A stretch of 64,000 nucleotides of DNA from Longibacter salinarum (lineage in GTDB: Bacteria > Bacteroidota > Rhodothermia > Rhodothermales > Salinibacteraceae). The notes below the pieces were generated by a model. The model saw only the letters and a program-made list of their open reading frames with translations. It did no database searches and was not told where the DNA came from. Where the stretch lies: contig NZ_PDEQ01000005.1 of assembly GCF_002554795.1 (NCBI RefSeq), positions 310,001 through 374,000 of the forward strand. Reading direction: 5' to 3'. A program made the position numbers and the translations under genes. Every line of letters starts with the position of its first letter. Position 1 is the first letter of the stretch. Positions 54,186-64,000 of this stretch are shown piece by piece.

Positions 54186-56402
54186 ATGGCCTCTGCCTCT
54201 CCCGCGCGCCACGCCGGTCTCTGCTTCCTTCTCTTGACGGCCCTGCTGCTGACGAAAGAGTCAGCATGGGCACAGCAGTCACCAACGGCCTCTGCCGAGA
54301 TCCAGCTCGCTACTGCCGTTGATGCCATTTCTGAGGGCCGCTCGACGGAGGCTGTCCCCGTCCTTACGGACATTTTGAGCCGGGACCCAGCGTGCTGCAA
54401 CAACGAGCACGGGGCGGCGGCCTACTGGCTCGGCAAAGCACTGACCGAGCAAGGTCGCCACGAAAAAGCCCGTCAAGTCTGGCGGTCTGGGGTTGAAGCG
54501 ATGCATGCAGCGGATTGGCTCGACATCCGTCTTGCGGACGCATTTCTGTCATCGCTTACCCCCGCCCTCCTCCGTGCAGAGCGTCCACTGGCGCTAAAGA
54601 CGTATGAGTCGATCATCTACTCGGTGGACGACGCGGGTAGCGAAGGTGAGCGCGACATCTACCGACGGTATGCGGCGGAAATGGAGCCGCTGTTGTCAGA
54701 CGAAAGCCTGAATCAGCTCATCGAGCAACCGCGAGATGCATCGCCAGAGACATGGACCTTCGCCGATAGCGCCGGGGCATTTGCGCGAGCGTGGTGGAGC
54801 CGGCTCGATCCGATTCCGTCTACAGAGACGAACGAACGGATGGAAGAGCACGTGGCCCGCAGCATACATGCGCGTCAGGCGTACCGCTGCCCACACCGTG
54901 CAAGTGGTCTGGACGACCGCGGCATCACCTACATTCGGTTCGGCGAGCCACGTCGGACGAAGGTCATCGACTACGAGGACTCGGAGTTTCGTGAAGAGGT
55001 TTTCCGCTTCGGCGTCGCGGTTGCTCCTCGGGAATTCCCGGACAACGAGTTGTGGCGCTACGACTCACTTGCCGACGTGGGCTACTACATCTTTACGGAA
55101 AACAACCGGCAGTGCTACGAGAGCTCCGGCGCCTTAGACCTTCTGCCATCCCGACTCTACCAGAACCGGGGCCGAACGGATCGTGCGCAAAATATTTCGT
55201 ATTCGGCGCTCATGGCACTCCGGTACATCTTTTCAGAGCTCGCGCTCTTCCATCCTGACTTCTCTCCGGTGTACTCGGAAATCTCCCGGTACGCCACCTA
55301 TCAAGAGTCGCGCGCATCGGCCGCCGAGGTACGCGACAAGCTGTCGGCCGAGCAGGAAACGAATCAGAAGATTTACACGCAATCCGAGTCGGAAACAGTC
55401 GGGACGGGCTTAGGGCAAACACGAACGGTTTCGTCCTCCTCTAACTTCGGCATCGACTCGCCCGTCGGCTTCGTTCGGACGATGGCGACAACGATCCGAC
55501 AGCAGGACCATGCGACGCGCTATCAACGCTCGAAGGATATGCCGCGTCACGCAACGGATCTGCTCGCTGCATCGGCTGCATTACCTGTGTCCGTCCGCAC
55601 GCCACGCTTCCTCAACTCCGACGGTTCGACCCGAGTGGAAGTCTACTGGGGCGTCCAAACGAGTCACCTTCGCGGAGCTCAACCGGCCGTGCGGCCGTCC
55701 ATGCTTATGTTCAGCGCCGTGCAGTACGACGCAGAGCACGAATCTACCGACCGCGTCGACCGGCGCCACTTTGTGGACATTGAGTCTCTGAACGGAAATA
55801 CGATCTTTGCCTCGAGCCCGATTTCGTTCGACAGCCGCTCGTGGTTGGTTCACCTTGGCCTCGAGTGGTCTCAATTCGAGGTCCGCTCCACCACGTCCGG
55901 CTCGACCCGGCTCGGCAAGCGACTGCGCCAGACGACGATCCGAGCCGACTCCCTGCGCCCCATCCGCGCCACACCCGACCGCCTGGCGATGAGTGATCTT
56001 CGTGCCATGGTCTCGCCGTCGGGGACGCCGGCAGACGCGATCGCTTTTCCCTTCTCCACGATCGGGCCAGATACACCGCTCCTCCTGTACTTCGAACTCT
56101 ACCATCTCGCCTACGACGAGGACGACCAGACGCGCTACACCATCTCGTACGAGGTCGAGGCCGAAACGCAGGGCGGCTGGACACGGCTGTTCGGAGACGA
56201 CGTTCGGAAGACGAGTACAGAGGCGGAATACACGACATCGGCGCGCCGAACGGAGGAATACATCTACCTGGACCTCACGCAATTGAGGCAAGAGAAGAAT
56301 CAAGATGTACGGGTGACTGTCCGTGCCACCGACACCGTGACGGGCGTATCCGCGTCTCGCACCACGGAGTTCGAACTCGTCGGGAGCGATGCACTGAAGT
56401 GA
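54186..56402 (+). CDS. GWxTD-domain-like exported protein
   Basis: 738 residues. Signal sequence (LCFLLLTALLLTKESAWAQ), TPR-like helices (AAAYWLGKALTEQGRHEKARQVWRSGVEAM), then a GWxTD-type core: AFARAWWSRLDPIPSTETNERMEEHVARSIHARQAY, DDRGITYIRFGEPRRTKVID and NELWRYDSLADVGYYIF, and a beta-rich C-terminal half. The name-giving GWxTD motif itself is not obvious, so a divergent member. Found in Rhodothermota and related phyla; function unknown. Convergent with ggt over a strong terminator. Confidence 0.75.
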   Translation: MASASPARHAGLCFLLLTALLLTKESAWAQQSPTASAEIQLATAVDAISEGRSTEAVPVLTDILSRDPACCNNEHGAAAYWLGKALTEQGRHEKARQVWRSGVEAMHAADWLDIRLADAFLSSLTPALLRAERPLALKTYESIIYSVDDAGSEGERDIYRRYAAEMEPLLSDESLNQLIEQPRDASPETWTFADSAGAFARAWWSRLDPIPSTETNERMEEHVARSIHARQAYRCPHRASGLDDRGITYIRFGEPRRTKVIDYEDSEFREEVFRFGVAVAPREFPDNELWRYDSLADVGYYIFTENNRQCYESSGALDLLPSRLYQNRGRTDRAQNISYSALMALRYIFSELALFHPDFSPVYSEISRYATYQESRASAAEVRDKLSAEQETNQKIYTQSESETVGTGLGQTRTVSSSSNFGIDSPVGFVRTMATTIRQQDHATRYQRSKDMPRHATDLLAASAALPVSVRTPRFLNSDGSTRVEVYWGVQTSHLRGAQPAVRPSMLMFSAVQYDAEHESTDRVDRRHFVDIESLNGNTIFASSPISFDSRSWLVHLGLEWSQFEVRSTTSGSTRLGKRLRQTTIRADSLRPIRATPDRLAMSDLRAMVSPSGTPADAIAFPFSTIGPDTPLLLYFELYHLAYDEDDQTRYTISYEVEAETQGGWTRLFGDDVRKTSTEAEYTTSARRTEEYIYLDLTQLRQEKNQDVRVTVRATDTVTGVSASRTTEFELVGSDALK

Positions 56403-56431
56403 TCGGTTTCGTTCAACATCACCTTCAGACA

Positions 56432-56475
56432 AGAAATGGGCGGCGTCAGTATCATCCTGACAGCCGCCCATTTCT
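56432..56475. terminator. Bidirectional rho-independent terminator
   Basis: AGAAATGGGCGGC-GTCAG (56432-56449), loop TATCATC, CTGAC-A-GCCGCCCATTTCT (56457-56475). The stem of 18 bp, with one bulged A, is flanked by T-rich tracts on both strands. Between the convergent GWxTD and ggt genes. Confidence 0.85.
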
Positions 56476-56502
56476 CTACGATCCTGCATTCATCTGCGAG
56501 GG

Positions 56503-58293
<1,791 letters not shown>

Positions 58294-58433
58294 GATCTGC
58301 TGGGATCCGTGAGAGAGTCGGGCGCCTGCAAGATGCGCACAAGTGCTTAAATGATCATGTACCGGCGCCCGTTTGGACGGAGGAATTACGTTTGGGGGGA
58401 TGGAGTCTGCTCCCGACCGCCGTGGGGGGAATT

Positions 58434-58451
58434 GGCGCATTGCGATGCGCC
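58434..58451. repeat. REP-like hairpin
   Basis: GGCGCAT TGCG ATGCGCC followed by GCTACGGGGG. The 18-mer core recurs at 34745-34762 on the other strand, also followed by TACGG-type sequence. Confidence 0.75.
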
Positions 58452-58499
58452 GCTACGGGGGATGTGGTTTCCTACACCCTTGTCTGCAGGTTTATCACC

Positions 58500-58563
58500 T
58501 TCACACTTCCATACTTTCACACTTCCATACTTCCACACTTCCACACTTCCATACTTCCACACC
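58500..58563 (+). repeat. Octamer minisatellite flush with the arsM stop codon
   Basis: Eight tandem units alternating CACACTTC and CATACTTC (period 8). Related units occur inside repeat copies A (22651-22704) and B (51321-51360). Confidence 0.85.
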
Positions 58564-59361
58564 TCACCGCTGTCCCCGGACGGTGATGCTTTCGATGGCG
58601 CCGCCGTCGCGGAAGGTGGCGACCTCCTCCTTGGAAGCGCGTTTCAGCAAGGCTTCGTCGGGCACGTCAATCGTTTTGCGCCGCAGCACCTCGACATTCT
58701 CGAACCCGGCTTCTTCGAGTAGCTCCAGATAGTCGTCTTCCTCGATCGCACCGCCGACGCATCCGGCGTACATCTCTGCGGAGCGGCGGACCGCGTCGGG
58801 GAGCTGTCCTCGGACTACGATGTCGGAGACGCAGAAGTGTCCGCCGGGTGCAATCACGCGGTACATTTCTGCAAAGGCCGTCGGCTTATCGGGCACGAGG
58901 TTCAGGACGCAGTTGCTAATCACAACGTCGAACTGCTCGTCCTCAAGTGGCAGGTCTTCGATGTCGCCCTCAAAGAACTCTACGTTGTCGAACCCGAGGG
59001 ACGCGGCGTTGGCCCGCGCTTTCTTGATCATCTCGGGCGTCATATCCACGCCGACGACCCGGCCATCCGGTCCTGCAATGTGACGCGCCGTGAAGGCATC
59101 CAGGCCGGCGCCGGAGCCCAGATCGAGCACGGCGTCCCCCGGCTGGATGTTAGCAAGGTCCGTCGGCACGCCGCATCCGAGTTGCATGTCGGCCTCCGCC
59201 ACGTAGCCCTCGACATCGTCGTAGTCGTCGCCGATCATGGTGACTTCTAGCTCGTCATCGCCGGAACAGCAACAGGACGAACCGTCGCCTTGCTCCTTGC
59301 TGCGGGCGATGGCGGCGTACTTCTCGCGAACACTGGCTTTTACGTCGTCTGGGGTTGTCAT
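58564..59361 (-). CDS. arsM: Arsenite methyltransferase
   Basis: 265 residues. SAM motif AVLDLGSGAGLDAF and VVGVDMTPEMIKKARANA. Three As-binding Cys positions are present: LGCGVPT (about 60s), ISNCVLNLVPDK (about 150) and MYAGCVGGA (about 200), as well as an N-terminal CCC cluster. Methylates As(III). Second gene of an operon with arsC. Confidence 0.93.
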   Translation of the reverse strand: MTTPDDVKASVREKYAAIARSKEQGDGSSCCCSGDDELEVTMIGDDYDDVEGYVAEADMQLGCGVPTDLANIQPGDAVLDLGSGAGLDAFTARHIAGPDGRVVGVDMTPEMIKKARANAASLGFDNVEFFEGDIEDLPLEDEQFDVVISNCVLNLVPDKPTAFAEMYRVIAPGGHFCVSDIVVRGQLPDAVRRSAEMYAGCVGGAIEEDDYLELLEEAGFENVEVLRRKTIDVPDEALLKRASKEEVATFRDGGAIESITVRGQR

Positions 59362-59480
59362 GAGACTGCTGGTTCGTTGTGGATTGTGGGTTGTGGGTTG
59401 GATTTGGCCCGGACCAATCTGGGATTTTCGTAGATAGCGCCACCATGCACCGCTCGGTTAAATCAACGGCGCGCGATGAA

Positions 59481-59915
59481 CTAAGCATCCGGAGCTGATA
59501 CGAAGGTCTGATCGATCCAAGAGATCAGGTCGTCGCGGACGGAGCGGAAGGCGTTGAGGCGCTCTTCGTCGCTCCCGGTCGCGGCCGACGGATCGGGGAA
59601 ACTCTTGTGCATCACCTGCTCTGCGTGAACGACGGGGCACGTCTCTTTTGCGTGATCGCATACGGTGACGACGATATCCTTGTCGACGTCCACCAGGTCA
59701 TCCAGCGTCTTCGAGTGATGACCCGAAAGGTCGATACCGATCTCGTTCATGACGGCGATCGCGAACGGCCGGACGTGCGTGCGCTCCGTCCCGGCACTGT
59801 AGACGTCGTACCGGTCGCCGGCGACGTGACGCAAGTAGCCCTCCGCCATCTGCGAGCGGGCGGAGTTATGCGTGCAAACGAAGACGACCGAGCGGGAAGG
59901 TTCAGTGGATGACAT
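59481..59915 (-). CDS. arsC: Arsenate reductase, low-molecular-weight phosphatase type
   Basis: 144 residues. P-loop CTHNSARSQMAEGYLRHVAG (CX5R) with nucleophile Cys, and CDHAKETCP with the resolving pair typical of thioredoxin-coupled ArsC. Reduces arsenate to arsenite. Its upstream 112 bp carry the ArsR operator. Confidence 0.93.
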   Translation of the reverse strand: MSSTEPSRSVVFVCTHNSARSQMAEGYLRHVAGDRYDVYSAGTERTHVRPFAIAVMNEIGIDLSGHHSKTLDDLVDVDKDIVVTVCDHAKETCPVVHAEQVMHKSFPDPSAATGSDEERLNAFRSVRDDLISWIDQTFVSAPDA

Positions 59916-59963
59916 CGCAGTTCGTTGGGAGCGAAGAGGTTCGACGGCTGGCGAATCACAACG

Positions 59964-59987
59964 TATATCGAAAGTCTTCGATATACC
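59964..59987. promoter_or_regulatory. Probable ArsR operator
   Basis: GTATATCGAA (59964-59973), AGTC, TTCGATATAC (59978-59987): perfect 10-bp arms, 4-bp centre. Between arsR and arsC, upstream of arsC, the usual type of site for ArsR repressors. Confidence 0.8.
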
Positions 59988-60027
59988 CGATCAAACAAAA
60001 AAACGGAGCGGCTTTCCGATAGGTGTT

Positions 60028-60372
60028 CTACGCAGAAACAGCGTCACGCACGGTGGAAAAGCGATCCATGAGGTCAGACAGTCCGGTAAAAGCGTTGGGC
60101 ACCACACGGTGGTAGACAAACTGGCCGTCTCGGCGACTGCGGATCAGACCTGCATCGCGCAGCACTTTGAGGTGATGCGAGATCGTCGGCTGGCTGAGAT
60201 CGAAGTGCTCGGTGAACTCACAGACGCAAATTTCGCCGCCGCCGCTGTAAATCATCTCGACCATCCGTAGCCGCACTGGATTTGCGAGGGCCTTGAACCG
60301 GTCGACGGAGTGCTCAACATCCGCATCCCGCAGGCGATCATCCGAAACGTCTTCACTACTGCAACAGGTCAT
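60028..60372 (-). CDS. arsR: ArsR-family arsenical repressor
   Basis: 114 residues from ATG 60372. Winged helix: FKALANPVRLRMVEMIYSGGG, EICVCEFTEHFDLSQPTISH and HLKVLRDAGLIRSRRDG. The CVC pair just before the recognition helix is the As(III) site, and an extra CC lies at the N-terminus. ATG position gives the normal length. Confidence 0.93.
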   Translation of the reverse strand: MTCCSSEDVSDDRLRDADVEHSVDRFKALANPVRLRMVEMIYSGGGEICVCEFTEHFDLSQPTISHHLKVLRDAGLIRSRRDGQFVYHRVVPNAFTGLSDLMDRFSTVRDAVSA

Positions 60373-60411
60373 TCTCGATCGGCCAGAGGATTCGGTCGTG
60401 AGCGCTGTGAT

Positions 60412-60435
60412 GATATATTGACATCTTTCTATATG
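60412..60435. promoter_or_regulatory. Candidate second ArsR half-operator upstream of arsR
   Basis: ATATATTGACATCTTTCTATAT contains, on the minus strand, ATATAGAAAG, one mismatch from the half-site ATATCGAAAG of the arsC operator. Symmetry is weaker, so only a candidate for autoregulation. Confidence 0.4.
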
Positions 60436-60508
60436 GTTTCGCGATCTGCAGATCGCCCACAGAATTCGGGTCAAACGTCCCACCGCCTACACGCCCCAAC
60501 TCAGAAAG

Positions 60509-61078
60509 TCACTGCACCTCTGGAGCAAAGCTCTGAGCGAACGGGCGGTCGAGGTCCTCAAGCTGAATGCGAATGAAGCCGTGATCGGTCGCCGCGTGGC
60601 ACTGGTTGCAGGCATTCGACAGCGTCGTCAACTGTTCGCGCGCGCCGCTCCAGTCGCCCTCGTCGACGTAGGAATCCAGGGCTTCCACCTCCGGCACAAG
60701 AATTTCATTCGTCAGCTTGCCGACCTCGTAGCCCTCGTAGACCGGCGCCTCCATCTGAATCGTCTCGAGCGTCTCCTCCAGCTCGTGGAGGTAGAACTCG
60801 GACAGCTCACCGTTTTCCGCGTCCACAGCCAGAGCCGTCTTGTGCGTCCACCGCTGCACACGGCTCATATAGATGGCGAGCTCCGCCTCCTCTTCGCCGT
60901 GCTCTTCATCTTCTGCCGCCGCGTCGTGGCCGGTCTCTTCGTGCGCCTGTTGCGACTGCGCCGACGCCTCGCGCACGGTACCCGACTCGTCGGTGTCCGC
61001 TGAACAGGCCGGGAGCACGAGCATCCCGATCAAAGCAAGTATTATCAGATGACGTTCTGTAGAAAGGACGTGGTTCAC
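60509..61078 (-). CDS. Putative lipoprotein with one CxxCH haem-like motif
   Basis: About 189 residues from a GTG at 61078; the frame extends 27 codons upstream without support. Signal with lipobox (ILALIGMLVLPACS), an acidic His/Glu-rich region (HEETGHDAAAEDEEHGEEEAE), a helical domain (MSRVQRWTHKTALAVDAENGELSEFYLHELEETLETIQ) and CNQCHAATDHGFIRI near the end. The CNQCH motif is a covalent haem c-attachment pattern; one haem in a helical domain suggests a small c-type cytochrome. Product unknown, next to the ars cluster. Confidence 0.6.
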   Translation of the reverse strand: MNHVLSTERHLIILALIGMLVLPACSADTDESGTVREASAQSQQAHEETGHDAAAEDEEHGEEEAELAIYMSRVQRWTHKTALAVDAENGELSEFYLHELEETLETIQMEAPVYEGYEVGKLTNEILVPEVEALDSYVDEGDWSGAREQLTTLSNACNQCHAATDHGFIRIQLEDLDRPFAQSFAPEVQ

Positions 61079-61221
61079 GATCGGGCGGGCGATTACGATG
61101 AGATAAGTGTAGACATATTCTAAATAAGGACAACACGGAGGCGCGTCAAGTGCCTTCACGGGAAGAGTGAATTCCGTTTTCCTGGAGATCCGCCATCAAA
61201 AAAGCTTTGAGCGGCAGGATC

Positions 61222-61250
61222 TTGCAAGTGTCACTATCCTAATTTAGACT
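61222..61250 (+). promoter_or_regulatory. Candidate promoter of the TonB receptor
   Basis: TTGCAA (61222-61227), 17 bp, TAGACT (61245-61250), then AT-rich TATAGATAAACATAAAG; 44 bp before the start codon. An iron-regulator site could overlap but I cannot name one. Confidence 0.35.
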
Positions 61251-61293
61251 TGGTATAGATAAACATAAAGCCCTCAGCGAGAACCTCTGATTG

Positions 61294-63834
61294 ATGACTC
61301 TCCTCGACGATCCACCTGCGCGTTCGGCCTCCGAACGACAAGCACCCGCTTCGCGTCGCCCCTCGGCGCTACTGCAACGCGTGCATCAAGCTCTTCCCGT
61401 CCGCCTCTTCATCTGGCTCCTCCTGTGTTTATTGACCGTCCCCGCCGCCGCGCAGGAGACGGCGACCGGTCGGATTGTGGGAACCGTTGCTGAAGCCACC
61501 ACCGGCGAAACGGTCGAAGGCGCAAACGTCGGGCTTCGCGGCACAACCCTCGGCGCAGCCACCGGCGTCGACGGCACCTACGCGATTGAGGAGGTCCCGG
61601 CAGGCACGTACGTGATCCAGGCATCGTTCATCGGATATGAAACGGCGCAGCGCGAAGTTACCGTCGAAGAAGGCGAAACGACGACGGCCGACTTCCGCTT
61701 CACGCAGGACGACGTCGAATTGCAGGGCGTCGAGGTGATCGGACGACGCGCCCGCGGCTATGAGGCCGACTACAGCTTCGTGGCGACCAAGTCTGCGACC
61801 CCGCTCGAAAACGTGCCGCAGTCCATCTCAGTCATTACAAAAGAGGTCCTCGACGATCAGCAAGTCTACCGGCTCGATGAGGCGCTCCGAAATGTGAGCG
61901 GCGTCAACACGTTTTCCGGATACAACGATTACACCGCCCGCGGCTTCCGCACCTCCGGCGGCAGTTCCTCCGATGCCCGCCTTATCAACGGTCTGAAGGG
62001 CGGCTTCTCGTTTTGGACCAGCCCGATCCTGCCCCACATCGAGCGGGTGGAGATCATCAAAGGCCCTGCATCGGCCCTCTTCGCCAACACGAACCCGGGC
62101 GGCACGATCAACCTCGTGACGAAAAAGCCGCTTCGCACGTCCCGGCAGTCGCTCAACTTCACGCTCGGGAGCTACGACACCTACCGCTCCACGGCCGACT
62201 TCACCGGCCCGCTCAACGACGACGGCACGGTTCTCTACCGCCTCAACCTGGGCTACGAGAACGCAAAATCCTTCCGCACACTTCAGTTCAACGAGTCGTA
62301 CCTCATCGCGCCGTCGGTGTCGTTCATCCCGAACGAGCGAACGCGCGTGAACGTCGATCTCGTCTACTCGGATCTCGACTCCCGCCTCGACCGCGGCCAG
62401 CCGATCTTCGACCAGAGCGACGACCTGACGTCGACGCCTATCAGCTTTGCGCTGAGTCAGCCGGGCGACTACATGCACAACACGAACTTCCACGTCACGG
62501 CCTCGCTCAGCCACGAGTTCACGGACTGGCTTGAGCTCAACAGCTCGTACATGAAGTTCCGCTACGACCAGGACCTGGAGGAGCACCGCACCAGCAATGT
62601 TTTCCTCCCTAATGACCCGACCGTCCTCCAGCTCGCGTTCATTAAGCGGGACCAGGAACGCACGGTCGACAACGTGACGAACTACCTTACCGCCGAGTTT
62701 ACCACCGGTCCGGTGACCCACGAAGCACTGGGTGGTGTGGACTTCTTCCAGCAAGACGATAACCGAACGCAGTGGGGCGCACGCGGCGCCGATCAATTCA
62801 TTCTTGAGGACGGAACGCAGACGCCGGGTGGAAATGTCGGCAACTTCGACCTCGAAGATCCGGTCTACACGATCGAGGGCCGTAATTCGTCGACCTACGA
62901 AGCCAACTGGTTCTCGCAGGCCCGTACGTCCGACCCGATCCGCTCGCGCACCTATGGCGCCTACATCCAGGATCAGCTTTCCTACGGCCCCGTCCGCCTG
63001 CTGCTCTCGCTCCGCCACGAGTGGTACCGCGACATCCTCCCCGACGAGCAACTCGAGGGTCTGCGTGGCGCATTCCCCAACGTAGATAACACCGCGTCGC
63101 AGTCCACCTGGCTCCCGCGGATCGGTGGCGTCGTGGAAGTCACCGACGGCATCAACGTGTACGGCACCTACGCCGAGGGCTTCGAGCCGCAGACGGCCGA
63201 GTCGGTGCTGAACCCGCAGCTCGGCGGCCCCTTCGACCCGCAGCAGAGCAACGTCGTGGAAGGCGGCACGAAGGCGCGTCTGCTGAACGGCCGGCTGCTT
63301 GCCACCGCCGCAGTCTACCAGATCACCAAGCAAAACGTCCTGGTAAATGCCAATGACTCCGCCAATCCGCAGCGGCTGGAGCAGCGAGGCGAGGAGCGTG
63401 CCCGCGGCGTGGAACTCGAAGTCGCGGGCGAACCGGTGCCGGGACTCCGCCTGACCGCCAACTACGCCTACAACCGCGCCGAAATCACGGAGTCGGCCGA
63501 TCCGAGCGAAGTCGGCCGGATCAAAGAAAACGCCCCGGAGCACGCGGGCGGCTTCTGGGGCACCTACACGGTGCAGTCCGGCGCCCTGACCGGCCTCGGA
63601 TTCGGCGGCGGCATGCAATTCGTCACCGAGCGCAACACGTTCGAGGAGACACTGCAGCTGCCCGGCTATACCATCTGGGATGCAACGGTTTTCTACACCG
63701 TCAATAGCTTCAAAATCAAGGCGACCGTGAAGAACGCGACGGACGAGACGTACTGGACCGGCGGCTATAACTACGGCCGGATCTATCCAGGCGCCCCGCG
63801 GACCGCGCTCTTGAGCATCGGCTACACGTTCTAG
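61294..63834 (+). CDS. TonB-dependent siderophore receptor
   Basis: About 846 residues from ATG 61294 (a TTG lies one codon upstream). N-terminal signal region (LFIWLLLCLLTVPAAAQET), a carboxypeptidase-regulatory-like beta domain (TGRIVGTVAEATTGETVEGANVG...VIQASFIGYETAQREV), plug domain (TPLENVPQSISVITKEVLDD...GFRTSGGSSSDARLINGLKG), NPGGTINLVTKKPL, and a 22-strand barrel ending TALLSIGYTF, with aromatic terminal Phe. Takes up ferric siderophores. Followed by a PepSY protein. Confidence 0.92.
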   Translation: MTLLDDPPARSASERQAPASRRPSALLQRVHQALPVRLFIWLLLCLLTVPAAAQETATGRIVGTVAEATTGETVEGANVGLRGTTLGAATGVDGTYAIEEVPAGTYVIQASFIGYETAQREVTVEEGETTTADFRFTQDDVELQGVEVIGRRARGYEADYSFVATKSATPLENVPQSISVITKEVLDDQQVYRLDEALRNVSGVNTFSGYNDYTARGFRTSGGSSSDARLINGLKGGFSFWTSPILPHIERVEIIKGPASALFANTNPGGTINLVTKKPLRTSRQSLNFTLGSYDTYRSTADFTGPLNDDGTVLYRLNLGYENAKSFRTLQFNESYLIAPSVSFIPNERTRVNVDLVYSDLDSRLDRGQPIFDQSDDLTSTPISFALSQPGDYMHNTNFHVTASLSHEFTDWLELNSSYMKFRYDQDLEEHRTSNVFLPNDPTVLQLAFIKRDQERTVDNVTNYLTAEFTTGPVTHEALGGVDFFQQDDNRTQWGARGADQFILEDGTQTPGGNVGNFDLEDPVYTIEGRNSSTYEANWFSQARTSDPIRSRTYGAYIQDQLSYGPVRLLLSLRHEWYRDILPDEQLEGLRGAFPNVDNTASQSTWLPRIGGVVEVTDGINVYGTYAEGFEPQTAESVLNPQLGGPFDPQQSNVVEGGTKARLLNGRLLATAAVYQITKQNVLVNANDSANPQRLEQRGEERARGVELEVAGEPVPGLRLTANYAYNRAEITESADPSEVGRIKENAPEHAGGFWGTYTVQSGALTGLGFGGGMQFVTERNTFEETLQLPGYTIWDATVFYTVNSFKIKATVKNATDETYWTGGYNYGRIYPGAPRTALLSIGYTF

Positions 63835-63858
63835 CCATCGACTCATGCTCACGTTACG

Positions 63859-63890
63859 GAGGACGGCGCTGATGCGTCGTCCTCTTCTAA
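63859..63890 (+). terminator. Hairpin after the TonB receptor
   Basis: GAGGACG (63859-63865), loop, CGTCCTC (63878-63884), then TTCTAATTT. Lies 25 bp after the stop codon. Stem of 7 bp with a T-rich tail; partial termination is likely given the gene that follows. Confidence 0.5.
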
Positions 63891-63913
63891 TTTGCAGACG
63901 ACGATAGCCCCCC

Positions 63914-64000
63914 ATGTTTTCGAACTGGAGAAAAACGCTGTTTCGGCTTCACGGCTGGATCGGCATCAACCTCGGCCTACTGCTGTTTGTGATTTGCCTG
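63914..64000 (+). CDS. PepSY-associated membrane protein (5' part only)
   Basis: Starts ATG at 63914 and runs off the window (29 codons). MFSNWRKTLFRLHGWIGINL then a hydrophobic helix matches the first membrane segment of PepSY-domain proteins, in which the RK..R.LHxWxG pattern is characteristic. They commonly follow siderophore receptor genes and act in iron reduction or uptake. Confidence 0.7.
   Translation, partial: MFSNWRKTLFRLHGWIGINLGLLLFVICL

Larger units (their letters stand above)
58294..58563. other. Intergenic region with REP-like hairpin and octamer array
   Basis: 270 bp between arsM and ggt. Holds the hairpin at 58434-58451 and the octamer array at 58500-58563; no gene. Confidence 0.7.

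Noticed and set aside
61828-63915. 695-residue minus-strand ORF opposite the TonB receptor
   Set aside because: Arg/Val/Gly/Glu-rich shadow with no motifs; the sense strand is an intact receptor.

Overview
This 64 kb window looks like chromosomal DNA of a high-GC Bacteroidota relative, most likely a halophilic member of the Rhodothermota (Salinibacter/Longibacter-like). This is inferred from gene content rather than from a marker comparison: a giant sprA (type IX secretion/gliding), a complete bat aerotolerance-type operon, a GWxTD-family protein, a division and cell wall (dcw) cluster lacking murF as in Bacteroidota, and many acidic, Asp/Glu-rich linkers. No rRNA, tRNA, phage, IS transposase or CRISPR array was seen.

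Layout. 0.1-1.2 kb: a small zinc-ribbon protein and lipB. 1.35-9.5 kb: sprA. 9.8-11.6 kb: an NTF2-like lipoprotein and a saccharopine dehydrogenase-like oxidoreductase. 11.7-15.4 kb: recR, ybaB/ebfC and dnaX, the conserved recombination/replication trio, here with a recR carrying a low-complexity insert. 15.5-16.7 kb: a Pro/Lys/Arg-rich small protein and thymidine kinase. 17.2-26.6 kb: bat operon on the minus strand (DUF58, BatD-like membrane protein, a sirtuin, batA, batB, two BatC-like TPR genes, batD, batE), without a neighbouring moxR. 27.2-28.9 kb: two paralogous HpcH/HpaI-like genes. 29.3-46.1 kb: the dcw cluster in order mraZ, rsmH, a receiver domain lacking its phospho-acceptor Asp, ftsL, ftsI, murE, mraY, murD, ftsW, murG, murC, ftsQ, ftsA, ftsZ, all on the minus strand. 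46.1-47.6 kb: a promoter/MraZ operator, a tandem palindrome pair and a divergent LexA-like gene with an in-frame stop and lost protease residues. 47.7-52.3 kb: lipoprotein, pyrG, CBS protein, methyltransferase. 52.5-56.4 kb (plus strand): macrodomain, acyl-ACP thioesterase, GWxTD protein. 56.5-60.4 kb: gamma-glutamyltransferase and an arsenic cluster (arsM, arsC, arsR) with a clear palindromic operator. 60.5-64 kb: a CxxCH-containing lipoprotein, a TonB-dependent siderophore-type receptor and the start of a PepSY membrane protein.

The most interesting parts are: (1) the LexA-like gene next to mraZ, whose S24 domain has lost Ser and Lys and is separated from its DNA-binding domain by a TGA; (2) the pseudo-receiver inserted between rsmH and ftsL; (3) a roughly 230-240 bp inverted-repeat-ended, MITE-like element found twice, associated with 7-bp and 8-bp minisatellites that sit flush against the stop codons of neighbouring genes; (4) the paired HpcH/HpaI-like proteins without the family's metal ligands. 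Nearly all genes are intact; long antisense ORFs opposite sprA, dnaX and the TonB receptor are shadows caused by high GC.
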